64,000 nucleotides of DNA, from contig CAWKAA010000001.1 of the NCBI GenBank assembly GCA_963847515.1, positions 1,674,001 through 1,738,000 on the forward strand, in the 5' to 3' direction. The DNA is from QHXW01 sp963847515 (GTDB taxonomy: Bacteria > Acidobacteriota > Terriglobia > Bryobacterales > Bryobacteraceae). The notes under the pieces were generated by a model, which did not search any database, was not told the DNA's origin, and worked only from the letters and a program-made list of their open reading frames with translations. The stretch's first letter is position 1, and the number at the start of each line of letters is the position of its first letter. Made by a program: the position numbers and the translations under genes. Positions 44,622 through 53,721 of this stretch are shown here, piece after piece.

Positions 44622-45161
44622 GTGACCGTATTCAATTCGCCTGGACCAAAGCGGCGATTATTTCTGAAGGTCCTGGGCGCTAGTTTTCCGGCCGCACATG
44701 GTGCGAATTGTCGAATTTGATGCATCAGGTGCGCGGACGGATGTGGTCAATGTCGAGAAAGTTGAAAAGTCGCAGGCGGAATGGAAGAAACAACTGACGG
44801 CGGACCAATTCGAGGTGACGCGGAAAGCCGGTACCGAGCGGCCGTTCAGTGGCAAGTACGCCAACAACCACGCGGACGGGCTATACCACTGCATCTGCTG
44901 CAATACGGTTCTCTTCGATTCCAAAACAAAGTTTGAATCCGGCACGGGCTGGCCCAGTTTTTGGACGCCTATCGCGAAGGAAAATGTCGCAGTCCAGGGG
45001 GACAACTCACTTGGGATGCAGAGAGATGAAGTTCTCTGCAGGCGGTGCGACGCTCATCTGGGGCATGTTTTTAACGATGGGCCGCCTCCCACTTGCGCTA
45101 TTGCATGAACTCGGCCGCATTGAACTTTGTCCCTCGAGGCGGGAAGCAGGATTCAAGATAA
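44622..45161 (+). pseudogene. Tat-exported MsrB paralogue, two frameshifts
   Basis: A GTG at 44622 with GGGAGGG upstream begins PKRRLFLKVLGASFPAA, a Tat signal. The frame then shifts near 44695 to VRIVEFDASGARTD and the MsrB domain (ICCNTVLFDSKTKFESGTGW; CRRCDAHLGHVFND). A second shift near 45095 moves to LRYCMNSAALNFVPRGG, which holds the catalytic cysteine, ending at 45161. Without repair, the ORF at 44698-45108 lacks that cysteine. The repaired protein would be a periplasmic methionine-R-sulfoxide reductase, a paralogue of the one at 41879. Confidence 0.75.
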
Positions 45162-45322
45162 CCCGCAAGCGCGTGAACATGAGGATCTGCCAAGGCGCTG
45201 GCGAGATTCTCTGTGCAGCGAGCGAAGCCAAGCGTGTTGTGCAGATCGGACACAACCCGCTACGCCGGGGATTGCTCTCATGCGCGCCAAAACGGTCTCG
45301 GGCTATTCTCAAAATAGAGCAG

Positions 45323-46276
45323 ATGATGAGCACGCGCGCACGTCGGTGCGCCCCTTTCTTCGTGGCCCTGTTTTTCGGTTGTGGAAAGTCGCCGCTGCAA
45401 TTTCCCTTGCAAAGGACGGCAGCGCGCATGGAGCGGGGCAAATATCTGGCGAATGCAGTGGCGATCTGTTTCCACTGCCATTCCGAACGCGATTGGCAAA
45501 ATACGCCGGGTGGTCTGCCGGCGTACGGCCGGTTAGGCGGTGGAAGAGTTTTACATCCGAAATTTCGCCTCACATTTCCCAACATCACTCCGGATCGCGA
45601 AACGGGAGCCGGGTCCTGGTCCGACCAGGACTTCTACCGCGCTCTGACCCAGGGCATCGGACATGACGGTCGCACTCTATACATCGAGATGCCTTACCGC
45701 CAATTTTCGAAGCTTTCGGACGAGGACCTTGCCTCCATCATCGTTTACGTGCGGTCGCTCCCGCCGCTTCGCAATGCGTTACCCAAATCCGAAATTCCGA
45801 AAGCGGTGCTGGCCCGGATGAAGCCGCTGCCGCCTCGGCCTCGCGATTTTGCCCCGGATCTCTCGACGCCACAGAAGCGTGGCGCCTACCTGGCCAACGC
45901 GGCCGCGTGCACGTACTGCCACACGCCGCGGCAGAACGAGGAAGATCTGCCGGGCATGTCGTTCGCCGGCGGCGTGCCGTTCCAAGGAGCCTGGGGAGAT
46001 GTGGCCAGCGCCAATCTGACACCCGATGCTTCCGGCATTCCCTATTATGACGAGCGCATGTTCCTGGCGGTCATGCGCACCGGATGGAACGACGCGCGAA
46101 AGATCAACCCTGTGATGCCGTGGCCATACTTTCGCTACATGGCGGAGGATGATTTACGCGCGATTTTTGCGTACTTGCGGATGCTGGGACAAGTGCGGCA
46201 CCACGTCGACAACGCGGAAGCATTCTCGTTATGCCGGAAGTGCGGGTACAGGCACGGGTTGGGAGAGATGAATTAA
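45323..46276 (+). CDS. Di-haem cytochrome c, possibly a lipoprotein
   Basis: Upstream frame exists from 44849, but coding starts at the ATG pair 45323/45326. The N-terminus has a hydrophobic stretch and a possible lipobox (APFFVALFFGCGKS). Two haem motifs are present, CFHCH (after KYLANAVAI) and CTYCH (after GAYLANAAA), each in a repeated GxYLANA context, so two fused cytochrome domains. NITPD and NLTPD motifs follow each, as in alcohol-dehydrogenase-type cytochromes. It likely carries electrons from the sugar dehydrogenase to a terminal oxidase. Confidence 0.85.
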   Translation: MMSTRARRCAPFFVALFFGCGKSPLQFPLQRTAARMERGKYLANAVAICFHCHSERDWQNTPGGLPAYGRLGGGRVLHPKFRLTFPNITPDRETGAGSWSDQDFYRALTQGIGHDGRTLYIEMPYRQFSKLSDEDLASIIVYVRSLPPLRNALPKSEIPKAVLARMKPLPPRPRDFAPDLSTPQKRGAYLANAAACTYCHTPRQNEEDLPGMSFAGGVPFQGAWGDVASANLTPDASGIPYYDERMFLAVMRTGWNDARKINPVMPWPYFRYMAEDDLRAIFAYLRMLGQVRHHVDNAEAFSLCRKCGYRHGLGEMN

Positions 46277-46310
46277 CGGAAACACAGACTAGCAAGAAAC
46301 GGGCCGATGT

Positions 46311-46517
46311 TCAGTCTTTTTGCAGCATCACTTCTGTCGATTTGATAACGACCGTAACGGCGTCTCCCTTCTTTAGAGCCAGCTCTTCCGCGCTGGTTCT
46401 AGTGATCACACTCTCGACTACGTTCTTGCCGACACGAACGATGACATGCGCCATGACTTCGCCCAGCCGAACCTCTTGGACTTTGCCTGGCAATTGATTC
46501 CTTGCGGAAAGAGGCAT
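46311..46517 (-). CDS. TOBE-domain molybdate-binding protein (molbindin type)
   Basis: 68 residues starting at 46517. The sequence MPLSARNQLPGKVQEVRLGE, then VVESVITRTSAEELALKKGD and AVTVVIKSTEVML, is a single TOBE/Mop domain. Such molbindins bind molybdate or tungstate and buffer it in the cell. It is on the same strand as the XRE/PBP regulator at 46709, 191 bp downstream of it, which supports a molybdenum link. Confidence 0.85.
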   Translation of the reverse strand: MPLSARNQLPGKVQEVRLGEVMAHVIVRVGKNVVESVITRTSAEELALKKGDAVTVVIKSTEVMLQKD

Positions 46518-46708
46518 TTCAACTCGTTTCTGAGCCCGCAAAAGACGAACTGCGTGATCTCGGGCTAAGACCAGCTTACTACTGTATTTTCCTGTTTTCG
46601 CGGAAGCATACAAATCCAGCCGGCAGGACGCTTCTCCTGTGGCGCCAGGATCCGCAATGGTCCCTAGCCATCGGGCGGCGGCCGTTGTTGGTGACCTTTT
46701 CTTTACGA

Positions 46709-47833
46709 TCACGCCATCTGTTTTCCCGCGCCGCTCGTGTCGTAGCCTCCGAGGCCTTCGAGTTCTCTTCGAAAAGCAGTCCGGTTCAATGTATCCAGTA
46801 GCAGCTGCACGGCGGGCAATGCGAGGTGCTGTTTTCGAATCACGAGATCGTATCGTTCGCTGACCAGTGGAACGAAATCCAGGCCGAACACGCGGGCTGC
46901 GGCGCGCGTTGCAATGCAGCAGTCGGCATGTCCCGTTCGCACCTGCCACGCCGCCGGCAAGTGGCCGTGGGCCACCTGCTTGTACCCTTTTACTTTGGAC
47001 GAGGCGATGCCGAGGCGTTTCAGACTGGAGTCCAACAGAGACCGGCTGCCAGATCCCGGCTCCCGGTTCACTAAAGCGACGCCTTTGCGGGCAAAGTCGG
47101 CGATCTCCCGAACAGCTTTCGGATTGCCCTTGGCAACCACAATGCCCTCTTCCCATACCGCGAACGCGAACACCACAGCGGTCCCTCTTGGGAACAGCTT
47201 GCGGACTTGAGGCAGGTTGGATTCGCCAGTGGTCTCATCCCGCAAGTGTGAGCCTGCAATGTGGACGCATCCGTTTCTTAGCAACTCCAGCGCTTCTGAG
47301 CTGTTGCGATGGGCCAGCACCAGTTCCATATTCGCTTTTTGCAGGTGTCGCGCCAAAACCGACATGGCCGGATCACAACCTGCCATGAGGAGCCGGTTAC
47401 CAAACTGCTCCATATCCTGAAACATCTGAACGCGGACCCTGCGATGGTCTGGACCCTTTTCAGCCGAATCGATCACCACAGCGTCCGCTGGCGGCAAATA
47501 CCACGCCACCGGCGAGGGCGACACACCCACCGTACGCCTGTCCACCTGGCATATCTGCACCGGCAACCCAGGTTCAACGGACTGCCCGCCAGGGAGCACG
47601 TCCACTTCTTTCGTGAATGATGTGGGTGGGGAAGCGTCTTCCAGACAAAAAAGTTCTTCAACAGTGACTTCGAGCACTCGAGCTAGCCTCAGCGCAACCA
47701 GTGTATTGGGAACGTAGCTACCCGCCTCCATTGCGTAGATCGTCTGCCGACTGACACCGACCTTGCTCGCGAGCGCGGCAGCCGAATAGCCGCGTTTGTG
47801 ACGGATTTGGCTAAGAAGATTCTCAATATTCAC
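46709..47833 (-). CDS. XRE-family regulator with periplasmic-binding-like sensor domain
   Basis: 374 residues. Residues 5-62 form an XRE helix-turn-helix (GYSAAALASKVGVSRQTIYA, MEAGSYVPNTLVALRLARVL). Residues 110-360 form a PBP-like ligand-binding domain (MAGCDPAMSVLARHLQKANM; HIAGSHLRDETTGE; LVNREPGSGSRSLLDSSLKR), related to the domain of molybdate-responsive regulators. Its neighbours are a molbindin and, divergently, a molybdopterin-binding oxidoreductase, so molybdate or cofactor sensing is likely. A palindrome lies in the divergent gap at 47966-47998. Confidence 0.82.
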   Translation of the reverse strand: MNIENLLSQIRHKRGYSAAALASKVGVSRQTIYAMEAGSYVPNTLVALRLARVLEVTVEELFCLEDASPPTSFTKEVDVLPGGQSVEPGLPVQICQVDRRTVGVSPSPVAWYLPPADAVVIDSAEKGPDHRRVRVQMFQDMEQFGNRLLMAGCDPAMSVLARHLQKANMELVLAHRNSSEALELLRNGCVHIAGSHLRDETTGESNLPQVRKLFPRGTAVVFAFAVWEEGIVVAKGNPKAVREIADFARKGVALVNREPGSGSRSLLDSSLKRLGIASSKVKGYKQVAHGHLPAAWQVRTGHADCCIATRAAARVFGLDFVPLVSERYDLVIRKQHLALPAVQLLLDTLNRTAFRRELEGLGGYDTSGAGKQMA

Positions 47834-47965
47834 GCTGTTTCACTCGGATGGTGTCATTTTGCCATGAAGGCTGCAAAACCTCTATCTCGTACGGCACCTA
47901 ACCGCCTGAGGTCCCCGCAGTCGGTGCGCTGAAATTTTAGAATACTATTGTCGTTAACAAATTAC

Positions 47966-47998
47966 ACTTCGTGACCCTAAGACCTGTGGTCACGGAGT
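47966..47998. promoter_or_regulatory. Palindrome, candidate operator in divergent promoter
   Basis: The arms ACTTCGTGACC (47966-47976) and GGTCACGGAGT (47988-47998) are complementary at 10 of 11 positions and separated by 11 bp. It lies between the regulator (start 47833) and the molybdopterin-binding protein gene (start 48048). No T tract follows, which argues against a terminator. Binding by the XRE regulator is inference. Confidence 0.45.
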
Positions 47999-48047
47999 GG
48001 CAGATTGCATTTGTAAAGGCTAGACTTCCAGCATGTGAGGCACGACA

Positions 48048-48577
48048 ATGTCTTGTATGGTAGACGCATGCCGACCGATCTGCCGAACGGCCCTGCTACT
48101 TGTCCTCTGCAGCAGCACAGTCGTGGTTGCCCAGACAAACCCGCAGGCCGCACCCGCAACGCTAACGGTCAGTGGAGATATTCCTTCGCCTCTAACCTTA
48201 AAATCCGAGGATCTGGCGAACATGCCTCGTGAGACGGTTTCAATTCCGGATCAGGACGCAACAAAAGTCGATTACGGAGGCGTCCCGCTGCGCGCGATTC
48301 TCAAACGAGCCGGCGCTCCCCAGGACAAAGACCTGCGCGGTAAAGCCCTTACCACTACATCCTTGCTAAGGCGCACGACGGTTACCAGGTGGTTTTCGCC
48401 TTGTCGGAGTTGGACCCGGCATTCGCCGACGAACATATTCTCGTCGCGGATAAGCGGAACGGGAAGGCCTTGTTTGGTTACCAGGGACCATTTCGGCTGG
48501 TATGCCCGGGCGACAAGGCGGGTGCACGCTCCGTTCGGATGCTTGTAACGCTTGAAGTAGTTCGGCTGCAGAAGTAA
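48048..48577 (+). pseudogene. Secreted molybdopterin-binding oxidoreductase domain protein, one frameshift
   Basis: Signal peptide near the start (LLLVLCSSTVVVAQT), then LTVSGDIPSPLTLKSEDLAN, MPRETVS and YGGVPLRAILKRAG, the opening of the sulfite-oxidase-type molybdopterin-binding domain. Near 48357 one base is lost and the coding continues in the next frame (AKAHDGYQVVFALSELDPAF; YQGPFRLVCPGDKAGARSVR) to 48577. The repaired length of about 176 residues is a minimal stand-alone domain. Divergence from the Mo-linked regulator supports regulation by it. Confidence 0.75.
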
Positions 48578-48592
48578 GAGGGCTGCTTCAGA

Positions 48593-48766
48593 ATGTCCCG
48601 AGACGAGTGCGTTTCACTGCCGCTCGCTATCGCGCTTCTGTTATGTGCCACGCTTGCCGGAACCGCCGAGCCGCCAGAGTCACGGGGCGAAGACTATCAG
48701 TGGGTACTGCCGAGCGGTGACGCACGACCCCCGGCTTGCGAACCCCTGGTAGTCCCGCTTCTCTGA
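48593..48766 (+). pseudogene. N-terminal fragment of a cytochrome c peroxidase-like protein
   Basis: A 57-residue frame starts with a signal peptide (LPLAIALLLCATLAGTAE) and then EDYQWVLPSG, which matches the mature N-terminus of di-haem cytochrome c peroxidase/MauG-like proteins. It loses similarity after that and stops at 48766, before any haem motif. It is too short to work as a peroxidase; it is probably what remained when the rest was deleted. It lies 15 bp after the molybdopterin-binding protein gene. Confidence 0.5.
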
Positions 48767-48817
48767 GGGGCGTCTTCTCTTTGTTGGCCTTTCGTTACAA
48801 TGGTATTCTAACAAGAC

Positions 48818-51800
48818 ATGCGGAATCTGACTGCCTGCCCCGCTCGTTCTCCCAATGCGCTTAAGCGCATATTTTTTGCTTCAATATTCACGTATGCCAT
48901 CCTTCTTCTGTTCTGTGCGTCATTGGCCTCGGCTCAGGTATCAGCCGTTCTTTCAGGAACGGTCACAGATCAATCCGGCGGAGTAGTCGCGGGCGCAACC
49001 GTGACAGCGAAAAATATAGATACGGGAGCAAGCCGCTCTACGATCACCGATGATGCGGGTCGCTATCAGGTATTCGCGCTGTCGGTTGGCCGCTACGAGG
49101 TTCGGGTTCAGAAATCGGGATTCGCCGAAGAGGTACGCACGGGAATTCATTTGGTTGTGGGCCAATATGCCTCTGTGGATTTCACTCTTGCGAGTCGGCG
49201 AGTCAAGCCAGCAAGTGACGGTGGATGCCGACGCTCCAGTTGTGAGTCGCCACGACGACGGATATATCCGGCCTGGTGGGTGAGCAGCAGGTGAAGGATC
49301 TTCCGCTCAATGGGCGAAGTTATGATGAACTTCTCACACTCAATCCCGGCGTCGTCAATTTCACCTTGGAAAAAACCGGCGGGATCGGCGTGTCTAATTC
49401 GACCGTGGGCAATAACTTTGCGGTGTCGGGGAATCGGCCGCAGCAGAATCTGTTCCTGCTGAACGGCGTTGAGTTTACAGGCGCCGCCGAGAACAATATG
49501 CAGCCGGGAGGCACCAGCCAGCAGTTGCTGGGCGTGGACGCCGTGCGGGAGTTCAATTTGCTTCGGGATTCCTATGGCGCCGAGTACGGCAAGCGGCCAG
49601 GGGCTCAGGTATTGATCGTCACCCAGTCCGGCACAAACCAACTGCACGGCTCGGTTTACGAATTCCTGCGAAACAACGCACTAGATGCTCCCAACTACTT
49701 CGATCCCGGCTCCGCTCCTGGCTTTCAGCGCAACCAGTTTGGAGGCTCGTTGGGTGGACCGATCCAGAAGGATAAGACCTTCGTCTTCGGCAATTACGAG
49801 GGATTCCGCCAGCACCTGCACCAAACCGGCGTGGACCTGGTCCCCGACCAGAATGCCCGGAGCGGGTACTTGCCCTGCAAGCTGGTGAGCCCCGGCCCCG
49901 GCCGCCTGCCCGGCGTCCGGACTCGTTCTTGTCGGAGTTTCGCCGCTCATCTCGCTCTGGCCCGTTCCGAGCCCAGGTGCTCCCGACTTCGGCGGAATCT
50001 CGGAAGCGTTCAACAATCCCTTGCAGACTATTCGAGATGACTTCGGCACGGCGCGGGTCGATCACATTTTTTCCGAGAAGGACACCCTCAGCGGAGTCTA
50101 CACAATCGACGATAGCGCAGATTTCACTCCCACCAGCACCAATCTGTACAGTACGGACGCCGAGAGCCTCCGGGAGCAGGTCGTCAGCCTCCAGGAAACA
50201 CATGTATTCTCGCCTACCGTGATCAACACGGCGCGGGCAGGGTTTTCGCGCGCGGGATATTTCTTTACCGGAGAACCCACGCCGGGTACGCCAGCGGCGA
50301 GTCTGGAAGGCTTTGTTGTCGGCCGCCCAGTTGGCGCGGTTGTGGTCGGAGGCAGCGCAGCGTCGAATCCAACGGCGCAACTAAGCCTCGCCGGCAGCAA
50401 CAACGGCAGCAACCTGCTAGTGGCGCGAAACCTATTCACTTACGAAGACGGCTTGTCGTTTAGCAAGGGCCGCCATCAGTTCAGTGTCGGCGCATGGTTC
50501 CAGCGCCTCCGCTCGAATGAGAACCTGGCGCTGAGCCAGTACGGACAGGCAACCTTCACCAGCTTGCAGACTTTCCTGAAAGGAACCGCAAGCAGTCTTT
50601 TGTATGATCCCCGGCCAAGTGAGTTGGGCTGGCGCTCGTGGTTTGGAGCGTTTTACGCCGAAGACGTCATTCGCCTGAATTCACAGCTCACGCTGTCGCT
50701 TGGGTTCCGCGATGAATTCACCACCGGATGGAACGAGGTGCACGGCCGGGCCGCCAACTATACCTTCCCGAATGGCGTAATCTCCAGCCAACCGCGGATA
50801 GGATCTTCGGTTTATACGGTGAACAATGGAAAATTCCTGCCGCAACCTCGAATCGGATTGGCCTGGAGCCCTTTCCGCAATTGGAAGCAAACCGTAATTC
50901 GAGCCGGCTTCGGCATGTATAACGATCTGCAAGATGCTCTGGGATACCGCACCGACCAAAACGCGCCGTTCAACCCAACCTACAGCCTTCCAAATCTGCC
51001 GGTCGGCCACCTCCCCATATCGCCCGGCGCCGCGGTGCCGGCTACCGCAAAACTGGTGCCGGGTGGAGTACAGCCAGACTTGCAAACGCCGGCTCTGATC
51101 TCCTGGTCGTTCCGTATCGAGCAGGAACTGACGGCGAACACCGTCGTGAGAGCCGGCTACGTGGGATCGCACGGTTACCACGAAATCCTCGGTATCGACG
51201 CGAATGAGCCGTTTCCCGTGATTTGTCCCGCAGCGCCTTGCCCAGCAAATTATCCAAACACCTTCCCCGCAGGTTTGGCTGGCACTCCCGTACCCGCCGG
51301 GACCTATTATGTTCCCACCGCCATAAAGCCGAATCCCACCATCGCGAATACCTGGACCTATTTCTCCGAGGCCGACAGTTCCTACAACGCATTGCAAGTG
51401 GACGTGAACCACCGCTTCAGCGGCGGCTTCGCGCTCCGCGGCGTCTACACGTGGTCGAAGACTATCGACGACGGAGATTCCTTGAATGCCACAACTTCGG
51501 GCGGGGAGCCCGCGCTCGCTTCCAACCCATTTAACCTCCGCGCCGATCGAGGCCTTGCGAACTTCGATGTCCGGAACGTGGCCGCGATCAACGGAACCTA
51601 CGCTCTGCCCTTCGGGCACGGCAAACATTTTCTGCAAAACGCCAGCGGTTTTGGGAATGCTTTGGTGAGCGGCTGGACCGTCAATTCGATTGTCACTCTT
51701 CAGGGCGGTTTTCCGTTCACGCCACAACTCAGCTATAACCCTTCGAACAACGGCGACACGCGAAATCCCGTGCGCCCGTTTGTGAACCCGGCATTTAAAG

Positions 51801-52138
51801 GTCCCGTTATTCTTGGAAAGCCGCAGCAATGGTTCAATCCGGCGGCGTTCCTGGCTCCTCCCAATGGCAGCGGTTTCTACGGAAATCTGGGGAGAGACAC
51901 CCTGATCGGTCCCGGTCTCGCTACCTGGGATTTGTCCTTCATGAAAGACACTCGGATTCGAGAGAGGCTCAACCTACAATTTCGCGCAGAGCTGTTCAAT
52001 TTGCTGAACCGGGCAAATTTCAATACACCGAACGCGATCGTCTTCACTCCGACCGCCGTGTCGCCCACCGCCGGTGTGATTACAAGCACATCGACGACGT
52101 CCCGGCAGGTTCAATTCGGATTGAAGTTGCTCTGGTAA
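48818..52138 (+). pseudogene. Oar-like TonB-dependent receptor with CnaB-type N-terminus, three frameshifts
   Basis: Signal peptide (YAILLLFCASLASAQ), then a carboxypeptidase-regulatory-like domain (LSGTVTDQSGGVVAGATVTA; DAGRYQVFALSVGRYEVRVQ). Frame changes occur near 49195 (to VGESSQQVTVDADAPVVS), near 49240 (to TDISGLVGEQQVKDLPLNGR) and near 49900 (to LISLWPVPSPGAPDFGG). The plug domain (FLLNGVEFTGAAENN; YGAEYGKRPGAQVLIVTQSG) and the long beta-barrel then read to 52138, ending in LKLLW. Repaired length is about 1105 residues, normal for this family, which is hugely expanded in Acidobacteria. These are outer-membrane importers of large sugars or other ligands. Indel errors are likely but not proven. 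Confidence 0.85.
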
Positions 52139-52372
52139 CGGCAGATGACGCCGTAACCGGACCCCGTAGTGGCCGGCGGCGAAAGGCGCGCGCCTGAGCT
52201 GAAAGAGACGTCACTCACCAACTGAAACCCGGGTCGTCTGGCGGGAAGACCGTATCCTGCCCAGTAACGGTCGGGCGTGATCTTGCAGGAATGCGGTCCG
52301 CGCCTGCCACCATTTAAGCTGGAATTAGGGTGAAGAATTGCCACATGCACTGGTGATGGAAAGGCTCTTCGG

Positions 52373-53218
52373 ATGATCGGGGTTTTCGACAGTGGCTTCG
52401 GTGGGCTGACGGTGCATCGCGCACTAATCGAGGCGCTACCCGAGCGCGATTTCGTCTACCTTGGCGATAACCGAAACGCGCCTTATGGAGTACGGCCGCC
52501 CATTGAGGTTCTGAACCTAACCTGCGCCGCTCTCGAACGCTTGTTCGCGGAGGGCTGTACGCTTGCCGTCGTCGCCTGCAACACCGCCTCTACGGTGGCG
52601 CTGCGCTGGATTCAGCAGCAGTGGCTTCCCGTGTGGCGGCGCAGCGATGGGATCGCGCGGAACGTGATCGGCATCGTCGTACCGACAATCGAGGCTGCGA
52701 CCGGGATCGGGTGGGACCAAGACGGCACTGCTGTGCAACAAACAAAACGGTCCAGCACCATAGCGGTTTTTGCGACCCGCCGCACGGTCGAGACTGACTG
52801 CTACCCTATCGAGATCCGTAAACACCGGCCCGATATTACCGTAGTGCAGCAAGCCTGTCCCGAGCTTGCGGGCTCAATCGAGCGCGGACTGCCTCGCCAC
52901 GATTTACACGGACTGGTCGACCGGTACGTAAGCGAACTGTTAAGAAAACTCGGCACCACACCGGAGTGCGTAATTCTCGGCTGCACCCACTACCCGCTAG
53001 TCGCCGATCTCTTCGCCGTCGCCCTGCCGTCTGGTGTGCGGATGATCCACCAGCCGGACGCCACTGGTCGCGCGCTGAAGGCCTATCTTGACCGACATCC
53101 TGAATATGACCGCTCGCACGCCGGGCAGCGCAAGTTCCTCTCGACGGGGTTTTCCACGGAGGCCCTCCCGCTGATCGAAAAATTCTGGGGAGACAAGGTT
53201 CTTTTCGTGCAGGCGTGA
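52373..53218 (+). CDS. murI: Glutamate racemase
   Basis: 281 residues, full length. It interconverts L- and D-glutamate for peptidoglycan. The opening IGVFDSGFGGLTVHRAL and both catalytic cysteines (VVACNTAST and ILGCTHYPL) are present, and YLGDNRNAPYGVRP is the expected substrate block. It is a single gene with 230 bp of upstream non-coding DNA. A 24-residue insertion-like stretch around GIGWDQDGTAVQQT is somewhat longer than usual. Confidence 0.92.
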   Translation: MIGVFDSGFGGLTVHRALIEALPERDFVYLGDNRNAPYGVRPPIEVLNLTCAALERLFAEGCTLAVVACNTASTVALRWIQQQWLPVWRRSDGIARNVIGIVVPTIEAATGIGWDQDGTAVQQTKRSSTIAVFATRRTVETDCYPIEIRKHRPDITVVQQACPELAGSIERGLPRHDLHGLVDRYVSELLRKLGTTPECVILGCTHYPLVADLFAVALPSGVRMIHQPDATGRALKAYLDRHPEYDRSHAGQRKFLSTGFSTEALPLIEKFWGDKVLFVQA

Positions 53219-53365
53219 AGGCCGCATTCCGCCTGCCGATATTGCTTAACATCAGGCTGTTTCCGACTGGCGCGTCATAGGACCGTAATGGATAGTCACG
53301 CGTCGAGTTAACCTGAGCGCAAGAGATCCTCGCGCCGCTGGGGCTTACGAAAGGAGAGCTTATCT

Positions 53366-53617
53366 ATGTCGCAAAAGAGAATTTCTAGCGGTGTGGTACA
53401 CGAAGTGCCCGCAGATTTAAAAAAGGCACTTACATCCGACCCGCAAGCGTTAACAGCATGGGAGGATATTACACCGCTCGCACGCAACGAGTGGATATGT
53501 TGGATTGAGTCAGCTAAGAAAGCAGAAACTAGAAGCCGCCGGATCGAGTGGGGCTGTTCAGGCCTTAAGGATGGAAAACGACGCCCCTGTTGTTGGCCCG
53601 GATGCGCCCACCGCTAA
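53366..53617 (+). CDS. Small YdeI/OmpD-associated-family protein
   Basis: 83 residues with AAAGGAGAG upstream. The pattern DLKKALTSDPQALTAWEDIT, PLARNEWICWIESAKKAETR and the ending KDGKRRPCCWPGCAHR matches the C-terminal YdeI/OmpD-associated (bacteriocin-protection) domain, present here alone. The Cys-Cys-x3-Cys-x-His end could bind metal. Function in this organism is unknown. Convergent with the GNAT gene. Confidence 0.7.
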   Translation: MSQKRISSGVVHEVPADLKKALTSDPQALTAWEDITPLARNEWICWIESAKKAETRSRRIEWGCSGLKDGKRRPCCWPGCAHR

Positions 53618-53721
53618 TTCGAAGATAGTCACACTGGACATTGCGACCGCGGACTGGAGTCGGCCACTTCCGGTTTGCGCAAGATTACCGGCCCCAACCC
53701 CAACCCATTCGCCCTCAGGCT

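Noticed and set aside
44849..45322. Long in-frame N-terminal extension of the di-haem cytochrome c
   Set aside because: It is antisense-like translation of the second msrB gene in another frame; the signal peptide starts at 45323.
50681..51829. 382-residue minus-strand ORF
   Set aside because: It lies fully inside the TonB receptor barrel on the other strand and has no signal or family motif.
53366..53617. Bacteriocin immunity system around the YdeI-like gene
   Set aside because: Only the small domain is present; there is no bacteriocin, leader peptide or exporter near it, and the papain-like protein is 39 kb away.
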